Assembly (NCBI GenBank): GCA_964412455.1
Contig: CAYPOT010000007.1
Span: 27,551 to 91,550 of the forward strand
Source: JAAXXJ01 sp964412455
GTDB lineage: Bacteria > Nitrospirota > UBA9217
Direction: 5' to 3'
Length of the DNA stretch: 64,000 nt
Part shown: positions 1 to 9,484 of the stretch, in pieces
Numbering within the stretch: position 1 is the stretch's first letter
How the letters are laid out: every line of letters starts with the position of its first letter
Translations under genes and position numbers: made by a program
The notes under the pieces: model-generated
What the model saw: the letters and a program-made list of their open reading frames with translations, nothing else
The model's database searches: none
Told to the model about the DNA's origin: nothing

Positions 1-2
1 TC

Positions 3-944
3 CTGAGGTCTTCCTCTTCCGGCCATGTATCGGGCGCCGCGCTTGCCGCCGCGATGGGCGTGTCCCGAACCGCCGTGTGGAAGCATATCAAGACGCTTGA
101 GCGCGAAGGATATGCGATAGAGGCCGTACCGTCGAAAGGGTACCGCCTCACCGCGTCCCCTGATGTTATCGTCGCCGGCGACGTGAAGCAAGGGCTCGGA
201 ACGAAGACGATCGGCACAGAGATCCTGCATTATGCAGAGGTCGAGTCGACCAACACGCTTGCCATGGACCTCGCCAGGAAAGGCGCGGTTGACGGCACCG
301 TGGTGATCGCCGAGTCCCAGACCGGCGGCAAGGGAAGACTTGGCAGGACCTGGACATCGCCGGCCGGCAACCTGTATGTGAGCGTGGTCCTCCGTCCGTC
401 CGTCCCGATCTCCAAGGCGCCGCTCATCACTCTCATGGGGGCCGTTGCAGTCGCCTCCGGCATCAGGAGGCAATGCGGAGTCCCGGTTGGGATCAAGTGG
501 CCGAACGATATCCTCCTGTCCGGGAAAAAAGTGTCCGGTCTTCTCACCGAGATGAGCGCGGAGACCGACCGGATCAGACATGTTGTGCTCGGGATCGGCG
601 TGAACGTGAACATGGACAGCAGTGCGCTTCAGCCCGAGGTCCGGAGGATGTCCACGACGCTTGCTGCCGCTATGGGAAGACCGGTGGACCGGACCGCTCT
701 CACGAGGACCCTGCTTACCGAACTTGATCTCTGGTATCACCGCTTTCTTAAGGTTGATGCTGAGGTGATTGCCGCGTGGAAAGAGCTGAACGTGACGCTC
801 GGACATCGTGTGGCGGTGAGTGGAGGCGGTGTGAAACTGGAAGGGCTTGCCAGTGGCGTGGATACGGAAGGCAGGCTCATTCTCAAGCTGGACGATGGAA
901 CGCTCCGGCAGGTCTCTGCCGGGGACGTGACGATCGTGAAATAA
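3..944 (+). CDS. birA: Biotin-[acetyl-CoA-carboxylase] ligase / biotin operon repressor (5'-truncated)
   Basis: Ligates biotin to the carboxyl-carrier subunit of acetyl-CoA carboxylase via biotinyl-5'-AMP, and probably represses biotin genes. The frame is open from base 3. The residues before the first ATG (base 54) continue a winged-helix motif leading into GVSRTAVWKHIKTL, so the real start is outside the window and the ATG at 54 is internal. The catalytic domain shows the biotin/ATP loop GGKGRLGRTW, then KWPNDILLSGKKVSGLL, and a C-terminal SH3-like domain (about the last 50 residues). coaX follows 87 bp downstream on the same strand, a common pairing of cofactor genes. Family assignment is secure; only the N-terminus is missing. 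Confidence 0.95.
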   Translation: MRSSSSGHVSGAALAAAMGVSRTAVWKHIKTLEREGYAIEAVPSKGYRLTASPDVIVAGDVKQGLGTKTIGTEILHYAEVESTNTLAMDLARKGAVDGTVVIAESQTGGKGRLGRTWTSPAGNLYVSVVLRPSVPISKAPLITLMGAVAVASGIRRQCGVPVGIKWPNDILLSGKKVSGLLTEMSAETDRIRHVVLGIGVNVNMDSSALQPEVRRMSTTLAAAMGRPVDRTALTRTLLTELDLWYHRFLKVDAEVIAAWKELNVTLGHRVAVSGGGVKLEGLASGVDTEGRLILKLDDGTLRQVSAGDVTIVK

Positions 945-1031
945 CAGGGTCCAGCAGCCAGGGGCCGGGATAATCCAAGGGATTCGGCCTTCTGATCTGG
1001 ATTCCCGGAGCCTGATATTTCCGGAGGGAAC

Positions 1032-1796
1032 ATGCTTCTTGCCATCGACATCGGCAATACCAACGTGGTGCTCGGCGTATTCGAAGAAGAGCGCTTGCGT
1101 GAGAGCTGGCGCATTGGGACCAAGGCATCGATCACCGCCGATGAATACGCGGTGATCGTGAAGGACCTCTTTGCTTTTTCGGGTATTGACTTCCGGCAGA
1201 TCGACGGGATCATCATCTCCACGGTCGTTCCGCCGCTGCTATCGATCATGTCCGAGATGGCCCGCAAGTACTTCAAGCTCGAGCCCATGGTCGTGACCAG
1301 CGAGCTCAAGACGGGGATCACGCTGAGCTATGAAAATCCCCGCGAGATCGGCGCCGACCGCATCGTGAACGCCGCCGCAGCATTCAGGCTCTACGGCGGG
1401 CCGCTCATCATCATCGACTTCGGCACGGCAACGACCTTTTGTGCCGTAACGAAGAAGGGTGAGTACCTGGGCGGCGCCATTACCCCGGGCGTGAAGATCT
1501 CCGCGGAGGCCCTGTACCAGCGCGCGGCGAAACTGCCGCGGGTCGAGCTTACTCGTCCGCGGACGATCATCGGCCGGGACACGGTCAGCGCCATGCAGGC
1601 AGGCATTCTCTACGGGTACGCCGGCCTCGTGGACGGGATCGTGGAGCGGATGAAGAAAGAGCTTTCCCCCGACGCCAGAGTGATCGCCACCGGCGGACTT
1701 GCCGAGCTCGTTACGCCCGAGACCAGAAGCGCTATCGAGGTCAGGCCGAATCTTACGCTCGAAGGCCTTCAGTTCATTTATGATGCAAACCGTTGA
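1032..1796 (+). CDS. coaX: Type III pantothenate kinase
   Basis: Phosphorylates pantothenate in the first step of coenzyme A synthesis, in the cytoplasm. The 254 residues match the usual family length. It has the ASKHA-fold signatures AIDIGNTN at the N-terminus, GADRIVNAAAA near residue 100, IIDFGTATTF near residue 122 and GGAITPGV shortly after. A ribosome site (GGAGGG) lies 7 bases before the ATG. It follows birA, and a short AT-rich gap with a promoter separates it from the next gene, so birA-coaX is probably one transcription unit. Confidence 0.95.
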   Translation: MLLAIDIGNTNVVLGVFEEERLRESWRIGTKASITADEYAVIVKDLFAFSGIDFRQIDGIIISTVVPPLLSIMSEMARKYFKLEPMVVTSELKTGITLSYENPREIGADRIVNAAAAFRLYGGPLIIIDFGTATTFCAVTKKGEYLGGAITPGVKISAEALYQRAAKLPRVELTRPRTIIGRDTVSAMQAGILYGYAGLVDGIVERMKKELSPDARVIATGGLAELVTPETRSAIEVRPNLTLEGLQFIYDANR

Positions 1797-1868
1797 TATT
1801 TCTATTGAATAATAAGCGGCCAGCCTGTTTACCGGACGGTCATAGTAAATAGCAGAAGGGTCCCATCC

Positions 1869-1897
1869 TTGACGATTCAGTGTTTTTGTGATATTTA
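1869..1897 (+). promoter_or_regulatory. Putative sigma70-type promoter for the receiver-galT unit
   Basis: TTGACG and TATTTA are separated by 17 bp in the AT-rich gap after coaX, about 30 bp upstream of the receiver gene start. The -35 is close to consensus; the -10 is weak. Confidence 0.4.
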
Positions 1898-1927
1898 TTT
1901 CAATATCATTGCCTGGCGGGAGAATTG

Positions 1928-2305
1928 ATGAAAATTTTGGTTGTTGACGATGAAGAGGGCGCACGGGAGCTCTTTAATACCATCTTGACCGATGAAGGCT
2001 ACGAGGTCTCTCTCGCCATCAACGGGGAGGACGGCATCTCGCAGTTTAAGAACGCATTGTTCGACCTGGTGGTTACCGACATCAAGATGCCGGGTATGGA
2101 CGGCCTCCAGTTGCTGCAGGAGATCCGGAAGACGGGCTCAAAGGCCGACGTGATCATGGTGACCGCCTACGGTGAAGTGGAATCCTACCTCAAGGCCATG
2201 AGCCTTGGCGCCGCCGAATATATCAATAAGCCCATCCGGATCAAGGAACTCAAGCGGATCGTCCACAAGGTCCTTACCGAGCGGAAGGCAAGACCGGGAG
2301 TCTGA
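1928..2305 (+). CDS. Single-domain response regulator (CheY-like receiver)
   Basis: A stand-alone receiver domain of about 125 residues with no output domain. Visible key residues are the acidic pocket in VVDDEEG, the phospho-acceptor Asp in VTDIKMPGMDG, the Thr in MVTAYGE and the Lys in INKPIRI. It must signal by protein contact or serve as a phosphate sink. A TTG precedes the chosen ATG directly; a GGCGGGAG ribosome site fits the ATG. Its stop overlaps the galT start by one base (TGATG), so the two are translationally coupled, although no functional link is obvious. No histidine kinase is adjacent. Confidence 0.9.
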   Translation: MKILVVDDEEGARELFNTILTDEGYEVSLAINGEDGISQFKNALFDLVVTDIKMPGMDGLQLLQEIRKTGSKADVIMVTAYGEVESYLKAMSLGAAEYINKPIRIKELKRIVHKVLTERKARPGV

Positions 2306-3330
2306 TGTCACGACTGCGCAAGGACCCCATCGTCGGCCGCTGGATCATTATCTCGAACGAACGGCCAAAAACTCCCCAAGACTACCATACCGAAGAACCG
2401 GAAGACGATGTGGCGCCGGCGGAGTGTCCGTTCTGCGGCGGAAATGAGTCCAAGACGCCGCCCGAGATAGCTTCCTTCCGCGCCGAGAAGACGTTGCCGA
2501 ACAAAGAGGGATGGTGGGTCCGCGTCATCCCGAGCAAGTATCCCGTTCTGCATGTCGAAGGCAGCCTGGAGCGCGAGGGCAGCGGCATCTATGACTGGAT
2601 GAACGGCATCGGCGCCCACGAGATCATCATCGAAAGCCCCGAGCATGCCCAGCGCCTCGAAGAACTGCCCGAAAGTCAGGTGGAGAAAATTCTTTGGTCC
2701 TACCGCGACCGGATCCTGGATCTCGAGCGCGACGAGCGGCTGCGGTACGTGCTGATCCTCAAGAACCAGGGCTGGGCCGCTGGTTCGGCCCTGAACCACG
2801 CCCATTCCCAGATCATCGCCACCCCCGTCATTCCCAAACTCGTGAAGGAAAAGCTGGACGGCGCCAAGTCCTATTATGACTACAAGGAACGCTGCATCTT
2901 CTGCGATATGATCCGGCAGGAGCTTGCGGACGCAGCGCGGGTGGTGGAGGAGACCCGGCATTTCATCGTGTTCACGCCCTTCGCGCCTCGGTTCCCCTTC
3001 GAGGTCTGGATCTACCCCAAAAAACACTCCTGCGCTTATGCCGACATCTCCAAGGAAGAAATCATGGATCTTTCCCGTTCGCTCCGGAACACGCTCCAGC
3101 GGATCGGGAAGGCCCTGGACAACCCCCCCTATAACTATATCCTCTACACCGCGCCGAACCGCGTTCCACGCCGCGGCCACTGGCACACCCTGAGCGATGA
3201 CTTCCACTGGCACCTGGAGATCATGCCGCGCCTCACCCGGGTAGCGGGCTTCGAATGGGGCTCGGGGTTCTACATCAATCCCACCCCGCCTGAGGATGCC
3301 GCCAAGTACCTCAGGGATGTGAAGCTCTGA
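2305..3330 (+). CDS. galT: Galactose-1-phosphate uridylyltransferase family protein
   Basis: Transfers UMP between UDP-glucose and galactose-1-phosphate (Leloir pathway), or acts on a related sugar phosphate. The 341-residue protein has two zinc-type CxxC pairs, CPFCGG near residue 40 and CIFCDM near residue 197, and the HIT-superfamily active-site motif NHAHSQ near residue 163 containing the nucleophilic His. The N-terminal RKDPIVGRWIII is typical of bacterial GalT-like enzymes. No other gal gene is nearby, so a role in polysaccharide or glycogen sugar metabolism is as likely as galactose use. Its start overlaps the receiver gene. Confidence 0.88.
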   Translation: MSRLRKDPIVGRWIIISNERPKTPQDYHTEEPEDDVAPAECPFCGGNESKTPPEIASFRAEKTLPNKEGWWVRVIPSKYPVLHVEGSLEREGSGIYDWMNGIGAHEIIIESPEHAQRLEELPESQVEKILWSYRDRILDLERDERLRYVLILKNQGWAAGSALNHAHSQIIATPVIPKLVKEKLDGAKSYYDYKERCIFCDMIRQELADAARVVEETRHFIVFTPFAPRFPFEVWIYPKKHSCAYADISKEEIMDLSRSLRNTLQRIGKALDNPPYNYILYTAPNRVPRRGHWHTLSDDFHWHLEIMPRLTRVAGFEWGSGFYINPTPPEDAAKYLRDVKL

Positions 3331-3337
3331 TCCGCTA

Positions 3338-3736
3338 ATGATCAATTACAGCACCAAGACAGCGCCGAGCTCGATCGAAGGCCGCGGTGTATTCGCGGCA
3401 GCGAAGATCCCGGGCCGGAGAAAGATAGGCGAAGTCACCGGCGAGATCATATCTGTCCGCACAGCGCGGAAGCGCGCGAAAGGCAGGTGCAGGATCTGCC
3501 TTATCGACCTGACCAACACGCACGCGCTCGACTGCACCGGAGGAAATGCCCTGCGGCTCCTGAACCACTCCTGCCGGTCGAACGCCTTTCTGCGGATCTG
3601 CCGGAACCGGGTCGAGGTGTATGCGAAGCGCGATATCAGGAAGGGTGAAGAGATAACGGTTGACTATGTCGAGTCGGCGCACAGCCATGGCATGAAGTGC
3701 GGGTGCGGACAGAAAGCATGCAGGGACACGATCTGA
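3338..3736 (+). CDS. Small SET-domain protein (putative protein-lysine methyltransferase)
   Basis: A 132-residue stand-alone SET domain. EGRGVFAAAKIPGRRKIGEVTGE forms the N-terminal SET core (residues 14-36), LLNHSCRSNA is the SAM/pseudoknot motif near residue 68, GEEITVDY is the catalytic-tyrosine motif near residue 97, and CGCGQKACR is a post-SET-like cysteine cluster at the C-terminus. Proteins of this size in bacteria are thought to methylate protein lysines, but the substrate is unknown here. It starts 7 bases after galT and may be co-transcribed with it. No good ribosome site is visible. Confidence 0.85.
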   Translation: MINYSTKTAPSSIEGRGVFAAAKIPGRRKIGEVTGEIISVRTARKRAKGRCRICLIDLTNTHALDCTGGNALRLLNHSCRSNAFLRICRNRVEVYAKRDIRKGEEITVDYVESAHSHGMKCGCGQKACRDTI

Positions 3737-4015
3737 ACCGGAAGATACACGGTGATTCGCAGCTTGCTGAACCGGTCTCTTGCAGCCTGATTCGTCATCC
3801 CTGGGGAACCGTGTCATCGAAGGCATAAATCAGGGCCCAGAGACCAGCAACAAATTGATGTGATTGAATTCTCACCTGCGCAGGAACGACGAAAATAAGC
3901 GAGACATATTTCAGAAGAATGTTATATTAAGAGGGAAGAAAAAGCGTATTCATCTTCGTATTTCGCTTCTCGCGGGAGATGGCAGGGAGCATCAATGCCG
4001 CGAAAGGATTAGGCA

Positions 4016-6118
4016 ATGGACTTCTCAACAATAGTAGCCGTTACGCTGGTGCTGATCGGCGCGGCCTTTCTCTTCCGCTCCTTCAGTCCCGCCCAGGCCG
4101 CGAGGCGAAAGGTGCCGCAGGAGCTGCGGAAACAATGGCACACCATTCTGTACCTGATGTACTTCTTTTTTGCCGGATACCTGTTCTTCAATCTCATCCT
4201 TATTTATGATATCCCAGTTCCGAACGAGCTTGTGACCGGCGGCGTGTTCCTGGGCGGCGCCGTGTTCGTTTACATCGTCATTAATCTTTCCGGCGTGACC
4301 ATCGGGAAGATGCGGAACGCCGAGGAGGAGTTGCAGTCCTTGAATGTTTCTCTTGAGCAGCGTGTCGAGGACAGGACCAGCGAACTCAAGCAGTCATACG
4401 AGTTCATCAAGACCGTGATGAACAGCATGCAGGACCCCATCTTGGTCATCGATGTCAAGACTTTCCAGATCATTGACGTGAACACGGCATTTCTTGATGA
4501 GTTTACATGCATAAAAAGCGACGTGATCGGCAAGACCTGTTATGAGGCGACCCATAATCAGACAAGCCCCTGCAGTCCGCCGAACGACCTCTGCCCCCTC
4601 ACCGAGACAATCAGGACAAAAGGCCACTCCATGGCCGAACATGTACATGTGGACGGCCATGGAGAGAAGAAATACGTTGAGGTGCTGACTTCACCGATCC
4701 TGGATGAACAGGGAAACGTCATGCAGGCACTGCATATTGCCCGCGACGTCACGGAGCGGAAGAAGGCTACGGAGCAGATCCAGTTCCTTGCCTACTATGA
4801 CGGGCTGACCGGCCTGCCGAACCGGCGGTTCTACAAGGAGTTGCTGGTCCGCGCCATCCAGTATGCCGAGCGGTACGAGAAGATCCTGGCCGTGTTGTTC
4901 ATAGACCTTGACGGGTTCAAGCGGGTGAACGATACGCTCGGCCATGATGCAGGAGACCAGCTGCTGAAGGAGGTCGGGGGTCGGCTGGAGCAGTGCGTCC
5001 GAAAGAGCGATTACGTCGCCCGCCAGCGGGAGGAAGGCACCGTTCCTGACATGGTGTCGCGCATCGGCGGCGATGAGTTCATCGTGCTGTTGAATGACGT
5101 TGCCCAGGGGCGCGATGCGGCCCGCGTGGCGCAGCGCATGCTGAAATCCGTGGCCGCGCCCTGCACATTGAATGGGCAGGAGGTGCGAATTTCAGCCAGC
5201 ATCGGGATCGCCCTGTTTCCGGCCGACGGCAAGGACGCCGAAATGCTGCTCAAGGGCTCAGATATCGCCATGTACCATGCCAAAGAGCAGGGCAAGGACA
5301 ACTATAAGTTCTATTCATCCAGCTTGAACAAATCGGCACTTGAACGCCTTGCCCTGGAAGGCGAGCTGCGGCGCGCAACGGAAAAGGAAGAGTTCATCCT
5401 GCACTATCAGCCGCGGGTCGCGATCCCCGGAGGGCGCGTGACCGGCCTGGAGGCGTTGGTGCGCTGGAACCATCCCAGCCGCGGACTCATTGCCCCCGGC
5501 GAGTTCATTCCTCTTGCAGAGGAAATAGGGCTGATCGTGCAGATCGGACAATGGGTCCTCCGCACGGCCTGCGCTCAGCACCGGGCTTGGACAACAGCGG
5601 GTCTGCCTGCAGTCCCCCTGGCAGTGAACGTGTCGCGTCGACAGTTTGAGCGGCAGAAACTTAACGAGGTTGTTGCGAAGGTCCTGCGGGAGAGCGAATG
5701 CGATCCGCGCTATCTTGAACTGGAGATCACCGAAAGCATGATCATGCAGGATCCCGTTAAGATAGGCGAGATGCTCAGCAAGCTCAGGGCCATCGGGATC
5801 AGGATCGCCGTGGACGATTTCGGAACGGGATATTCCTCGCTCGACACGCTGAAGAAGCTCCCCCTCGACTATCTGAAGATCGATCGCTCCTTTGTGGCGA
5901 ATATCACCGCTGCAGACGGGGACCGGGCGATCGCGTCGGCGATCATTGCTATGGCACACAGCCTGAAGCTCAAGGTGATCGCCGAGGGCGTGGAGACGGA
6001 AGAGCAGCTTGCCGTGCTGCGCGAGCTGGGCTGCGACGAGGCGCAGGGCTATCTGTTCAGCAAGCCGATGCCGCCTGAGGAGTGCGAGCGGTTCCTGAGG
6101 GAGCGGTTGAAGGTTTGA
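4016..6118 (+). CDS. Membrane PAS-GGDEF-EAL protein (cyclic-di-GMP turnover)
   Basis: A 700-residue inner-membrane protein with two to three N-terminal transmembrane helices (about residues 3-20, 45-65 and 75-95), a short coiled coil (100-125), a PAS domain (about 130-245), GGDEF (about 255-440) and EAL (about 450-695). The cyclase motif is intact (RIGGDEF), as is the phosphodiesterase signature (LEALVRWNHP, with later DDFGTGYSSL and KIDRSF), so both activities are possible. The GGDEF domain has a short insertion just before its motif. An AAGGA ribosome site precedes the ATG. It is monocistronic and convergent with aconitase. No c-di-GMP riboswitch is seen nearby. Confidence 0.93.
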   Translation: MDFSTIVAVTLVLIGAAFLFRSFSPAQAARRKVPQELRKQWHTILYLMYFFFAGYLFFNLILIYDIPVPNELVTGGVFLGGAVFVYIVINLSGVTIGKMRNAEEELQSLNVSLEQRVEDRTSELKQSYEFIKTVMNSMQDPILVIDVKTFQIIDVNTAFLDEFTCIKSDVIGKTCYEATHNQTSPCSPPNDLCPLTETIRTKGHSMAEHVHVDGHGEKKYVEVLTSPILDEQGNVMQALHIARDVTERKKATEQIQFLAYYDGLTGLPNRRFYKELLVRAIQYAERYEKILAVLFIDLDGFKRVNDTLGHDAGDQLLKEVGGRLEQCVRKSDYVARQREEGTVPDMVSRIGGDEFIVLLNDVAQGRDAARVAQRMLKSVAAPCTLNGQEVRISASIGIALFPADGKDAEMLLKGSDIAMYHAKEQGKDNYKFYSSSLNKSALERLALEGELRRATEKEEFILHYQPRVAIPGGRVTGLEALVRWNHPSRGLIAPGEFIPLAEEIGLIVQIGQWVLRTACAQHRAWTTAGLPAVPLAVNVSRRQFERQKLNEVVAKVLRESECDPRYLELEITESMIMQDPVKIGEMLSKLRAIGIRIAVDDFGTGYSSLDTLKKLPLDYLKIDRSFVANITAADGDRAIASAIIAMAHSLKLKVIAEGVETEEQLAVLRELGCDEAQGYLFSKPMPPEECERFLRERLKV

Positions 6119-6142
6119 TACGGGTCACTCCTGGGAAGGGAG

Positions 6143-8083
6143 CTATCTCGTCCTTTTGCGTGTATAGTTCAGCATGCCTCCCGCCAGTAATATCTCCCGC
6201 TGCCTGCCGCTCAAAGAATACTTAAGAGGGATGTTCCTTTTGGCGGTTTTGTTCATGAGCGACAGATCGGTGCCATCCGTCAGGGCCGCCGCGATCCCGG
6301 CGATCTCAAGCTCGTCTCCTGTCTCGACACTATCATAGTTAGCGTCCCGGGAGAACGTGAGGGGCAGGATGCCGAAGTTAATGAGGTTCGCGGCGTGGAT
6401 GCGTTCGAAGGACCTGGCGATCACGGCCCTGACGCCGAGGAACATGGGGCAGATGGCCGCGTGCTCCCGGCTTGAGCCCTGGCCGTAGCTCGTTCCCGCC
6501 ACGACGATATTGTGCACACCGGCCTGCTTGTTCGCCAAGGCCTTTTTCGAGAACTGCGGATCGAGTCCCTCGAACACGAACTCGGCGTATTTCGGGATAT
6601 TGGACCGGAACTTCAGCCGGGACCCCGCCGGCATGATGTGGTCGGTCGTGATCTTGTCGCCGACCTTTATCGCGACCCTGCCGATGATCGTATCGGGCAG
6701 CGGTTCGCCTTTGGGCGGATCGCCGATATTCGGCCCGCGGGAAACCGTGACGGTCTCAGGCCGGTCAACCGGCGGCAGCACCATGCTGTCGTCGATCCAG
6801 AAGGCGACAGGCGTCTCGATCACGGGATAGTTCGATCCCAGGTCGCGCGGATCGGTGATAACGCCGGTCAAGGCCGCAGCGGTCGCGCTTTCCGGGCTTG
6901 CGAGGAAGACCTTCGCGCTCTTTGTGCTTGAGCGGCCCTCAAAGTTCCGGTTGTTGGTGCGGATGGAGACCGCGTCGGTCTTGGGCGCCTGGCCCGCGCC
7001 GATGCAGAAACCGCAGGTGGACTCGAGTATCCTCGCACCGGCGGCGATCATGTCGGCAAGAGCGCCGTTCGATGCGATCATCTCGAACACCTGGCGTGAA
7101 CCTGGCGCGACGCCGAAGCTTACGTCGGGATGCACCCGATTTCCCTTCAGCATGCCGGCGACGATCATGAGGTCGCGATAGGATGAGTTGGTGCAGGAAC
7201 CGACCATCACCTGGTCAACTTTCGTTCCCGCGAGCTCTTTCACGGCGGCGATGTTGTCCGGTGAGTGGGGTTTTGCCATGCGCGGAACGAGGCCACCCAG
7301 ATCGATATCGATGGTCCGGTCGTAGTCCGCGCCGGGATCAGCCGCGAGCGGAACCCACTGGTCCTCGCGCTGCTGGGCCTTGAGAAACGCGCGGGTAATC
7401 TCGTCGCTCGGGAACACCGAGGTGGTGACGCCGAGCTCGGCGCCCATGTTTGTGATGGTCGCGCGCTCGGGCACCGAAAGTGTGGCGACGCCATCGCCGC
7501 TGTATTCGATGACCGTACCCACGTTGCCTTTGGTCGTAAGGAGCTCAAGGACCGCGAGGATCACGTCCTTTGCCGAGACCCATGGTTGAAGCTTTCCCGT
7601 GAGGTTGATCCTGACGACCTTCGGGCAGGTGAGGTAGAAAGGTCCCCCGCCCATGGCAACGGCGACATCAAGCCCGCCCGCGCCGATGGCCAGCATGCCA
7701 ATGCCGCCGCCTGTGGGGGTATGGGAATCGGAGCCCAGAAGCGTCCTGCCCGGCCTGCCGAAGCGTTCGAGATGGACCTGGTGGCAGATGCCGTTGCCCG
7801 CCTTGGAATAATAAATCCCATGCTTTGCCGCCACGGTTCGCAGGTATCGGTGATCATCGGCGTTCTCGTAGCCGTCCTGCAGCGTGTTGTGGTCGACGTA
7901 GCTCACCGAAAGCTCGGTCTTCACCCGTGGCACGCCCATGGCCTCGAACTGGAGATAGGCCATGGTGCCGGTGGCATCCTGGGTCAGGGTCTGGTCTATC
8001 CTGATGGCGATCTCGGTGCCCGGTTCGAGCTTTCCCTCGACGAGATGTGATGCGAGGATCTTGGTGACGATGTTCTTTCCCAT
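6143..8083 (-). CDS. Aconitate hydratase (short mitochondrial-type)
   Basis: Interconverts citrate and isocitrate in the TCA cycle using a [4Fe-4S] cluster. At 646 residues it is the compact form, shorter than the ~890-residue AcnA. The cluster ligands are in GSCTNSSYRD and in STCGFCIGAGQAP. The C-terminal swivel domain contains VVAGTSYGQGSSREHA and MPAGSRLKFRSNIPKYA. A GAGGAG ribosome site precedes the ATG on the minus strand. It is divergent from the ferritin-like gene, which fits iron and redox biology but need not mean co-regulation. Confidence 0.93.
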   Translation of the reverse strand: MGKNIVTKILASHLVEGKLEPGTEIAIRIDQTLTQDATGTMAYLQFEAMGVPRVKTELSVSYVDHNTLQDGYENADDHRYLRTVAAKHGIYYSKAGNGICHQVHLERFGRPGRTLLGSDSHTPTGGGIGMLAIGAGGLDVAVAMGGGPFYLTCPKVVRINLTGKLQPWVSAKDVILAVLELLTTKGNVGTVIEYSGDGVATLSVPERATITNMGAELGVTTSVFPSDEITRAFLKAQQREDQWVPLAADPGADYDRTIDIDLGGLVPRMAKPHSPDNIAAVKELAGTKVDQVMVGSCTNSSYRDLMIVAGMLKGNRVHPDVSFGVAPGSRQVFEMIASNGALADMIAAGARILESTCGFCIGAGQAPKTDAVSIRTNNRNFEGRSSTKSAKVFLASPESATAAALTGVITDPRDLGSNYPVIETPVAFWIDDSMVLPPVDRPETVTVSRGPNIGDPPKGEPLPDTIIGRVAIKVGDKITTDHIMPAGSRLKFRSNIPKYAEFVFEGLDPQFSKKALANKQAGVHNIVVAGTSYGQGSSREHAAICPMFLGVRAVIARSFERIHAANLINFGILPLTFSRDANYDSVETGDELEIAGIAAALTDGTDLSLMNKTAKRNIPLKYSLSGRQREILLAGGMLNYTRKRTR

Positions 8084-8166
8084 TCAATACGCTCCTCTAA
8101 AAAATAGTGAAGAGCATTATATTTCAAACCAGAAGATAAAGGCAACAGGAAATAGCGAGGCTCCGG

Positions 8167-8195
8167 TTGAAAAGCCCGCTCTTATGTGCTATGCT
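8167..8195 (+). promoter_or_regulatory. Putative extended -10 promoter for the ferritin-like gene
   Basis: TTGAAA and TATGCT are separated by 17 bp, with an extended TGC immediately before the -10. It lies about 44 bp upstream of the ATG. Confidence 0.55.
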
Positions 8196-8238
8196 TTAAC
8201 CGTTCGTGCAGATATCATCGGCTAGTGAGGAGGATACA

Positions 8239-8664
8239 ATGGTACAGAAGGCCAGTCCGAAACTTACGGAAATGATGAACCAGGCGATCGCCGGGGAGCT
8301 CCAGGCCATCGTGCAGTACATGTGGCACCACATCATGGTGAAGGGATTGAACTCGGCGTCCCTCATGGAAGTGTTCGAGGAGATCTCCGTGGAGGAGATG
8401 AAGCACGCCGAAAAGATCGCCGAGCGGCTCTTCTATTTCGATGTCGCTCCCACCACCAAACCGAACCCCATCGCCAAGGGCGGCACGCCTGAGCAGATGC
8501 TCAAGGCCGATGTGCAGGCCGAAGAAGAGGCGATCACGCTCTACAAGGACATCATCAAGCAGGCCGTGGCCGAGAAGGACGAGACCACGCGGCTCCTGTT
8601 CGAGCAGATCCTTTCCGACGAAGAGCGCCACCACGACACGTTCACCACGCTGCTGGGACAGTAA
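8239..8664 (+). CDS. Ferritin-like / bacterioferritin-type diiron protein
   Basis: A 141-residue four-helix ferritin-like protein, likely for iron storage or peroxide/iron handling in the cytoplasm. Carboxylate ligands are visible as AGELQAIVQY (Glu, helix 1), EEMKHAEKIAE (E..H, helix 2), AEEEAITLYKDII (helix 3) and DEERHHDTF (E..H, helix 4). I chose this ATG over an in-frame upstream one because a strong GAGGAGGA site sits directly before it. A bidirectional terminator separates it from the convergent universal stress gene. Confidence 0.9.
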   Translation: MVQKASPKLTEMMNQAIAGELQAIVQYMWHHIMVKGLNSASLMEVFEEISVEEMKHAEKIAERLFYFDVAPTTKPNPIAKGGTPEQMLKADVQAEEEAITLYKDIIKQAVAEKDETTRLLFEQILSDEERHHDTFTTLLGQ

Positions 8665-8736
8665 TTTTATTGCGTACACACTGTTCCGCCTGCGCGCAGC
8701 ATTCCCGTAAACTGCGCACATGCATCCCACATATAG

Positions 8737-8764
8737 AAAGGCAGGCGCATCCGCCTGCCTTTTG
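8737..8764. terminator. Bidirectional intrinsic terminator
   Basis: A perfect 11-bp stem (AAAGGCAGGCG pairing with CGCCTGCCTTT) with a 4-base loop. A-rich and T-rich flanks let it work for both convergent genes. Confidence 0.85.
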
Positions 8765-8800
8765 CTTTACCGTGTCTCCTCGTCTCCGCGTCTGAATTTC

Positions 8801-9262
8801 TTACGGCATCTTAAACTCCTTGCCTGCCAGCCTGACCGTGAGTACCGGGCAGGGGGACTTGCGAACGACCTTTTCCGCCGTACTGCCGAAGAGCATATGG
8901 TCGATGCCGGTCCTGCCATGGGTCCCGATGACGATCATGTCGGCGTTCTTTTCCTTTGCCGTCCTGATGATCTCTACAAAGGGCACGCCCCGGACCACCG
9001 CCTTCTCCACGTCCTTTACCTTTTCGGCCGCCTCCGCACCCCATTTTTCCATTTCCCGTGAAGCGCTTTTCTGCATATCTTCCACAAGGTCAGCGGCCGA
9101 TATGGAGGAGGGGATATACCATTCGGCGATGCTGATGTCCTGGATCACATAGAGCAGGATAAGCTTTGCCTTGTAATCCCGGGCCAAGGCGATGGCATAG
9201 TCCATGGCCGCCCGGGCGCCTTGCGAAAAATCCGTCGGGAAAATGATCGTCTTGATCTGCAT
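8801..9262 (-). CDS. Universal stress protein (UspA family)
   Basis: A 153-residue cytoplasmic UspA-fold protein starting at MQIKTIIFPTDFS. The ATP-binding G-x2-G-x9-G(S/T) signature is present as GTHGRTGIDHMLFGST near the C-terminus, so it is probably of the nucleotide-binding subtype. AAGGAGG sits just before this ATG, so I prefer it to a start 12 codons upstream. It stands alone, convergent with the ferritin-like gene. Confidence 0.92.
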   Translation of the reverse strand: MQIKTIIFPTDFSQGARAAMDYAIALARDYKAKLILLYVIQDISIAEWYIPSSISAADLVEDMQKSASREMEKWGAEAAEKVKDVEKAVVRGVPFVEIIRTAKEKNADMIVIGTHGRTGIDHMLFGSTAEKVVRKSPCPVLTVRLAGKEFKMP

Positions 9263-9484
9263 GGCTGCCTCCTTGGCCTTGTGTCTCCGGTACTTCAAGT
9301 GTAGCGCTCATCCTCCTGTCTGTCAAACAAAAATATGCTTTTAAGCCAAGGTCTTGTGCTTGAATACGAACGATTTGTCATTTTACAAAAAACTGATAGA
9401 CTGTTTGCTAACTTCTTTATATATAAGGAATGCAGGCGCCGAGATTGGCCGAAAAGAAAAGAGCGAAGGAAGGAGGCGGTCCTT

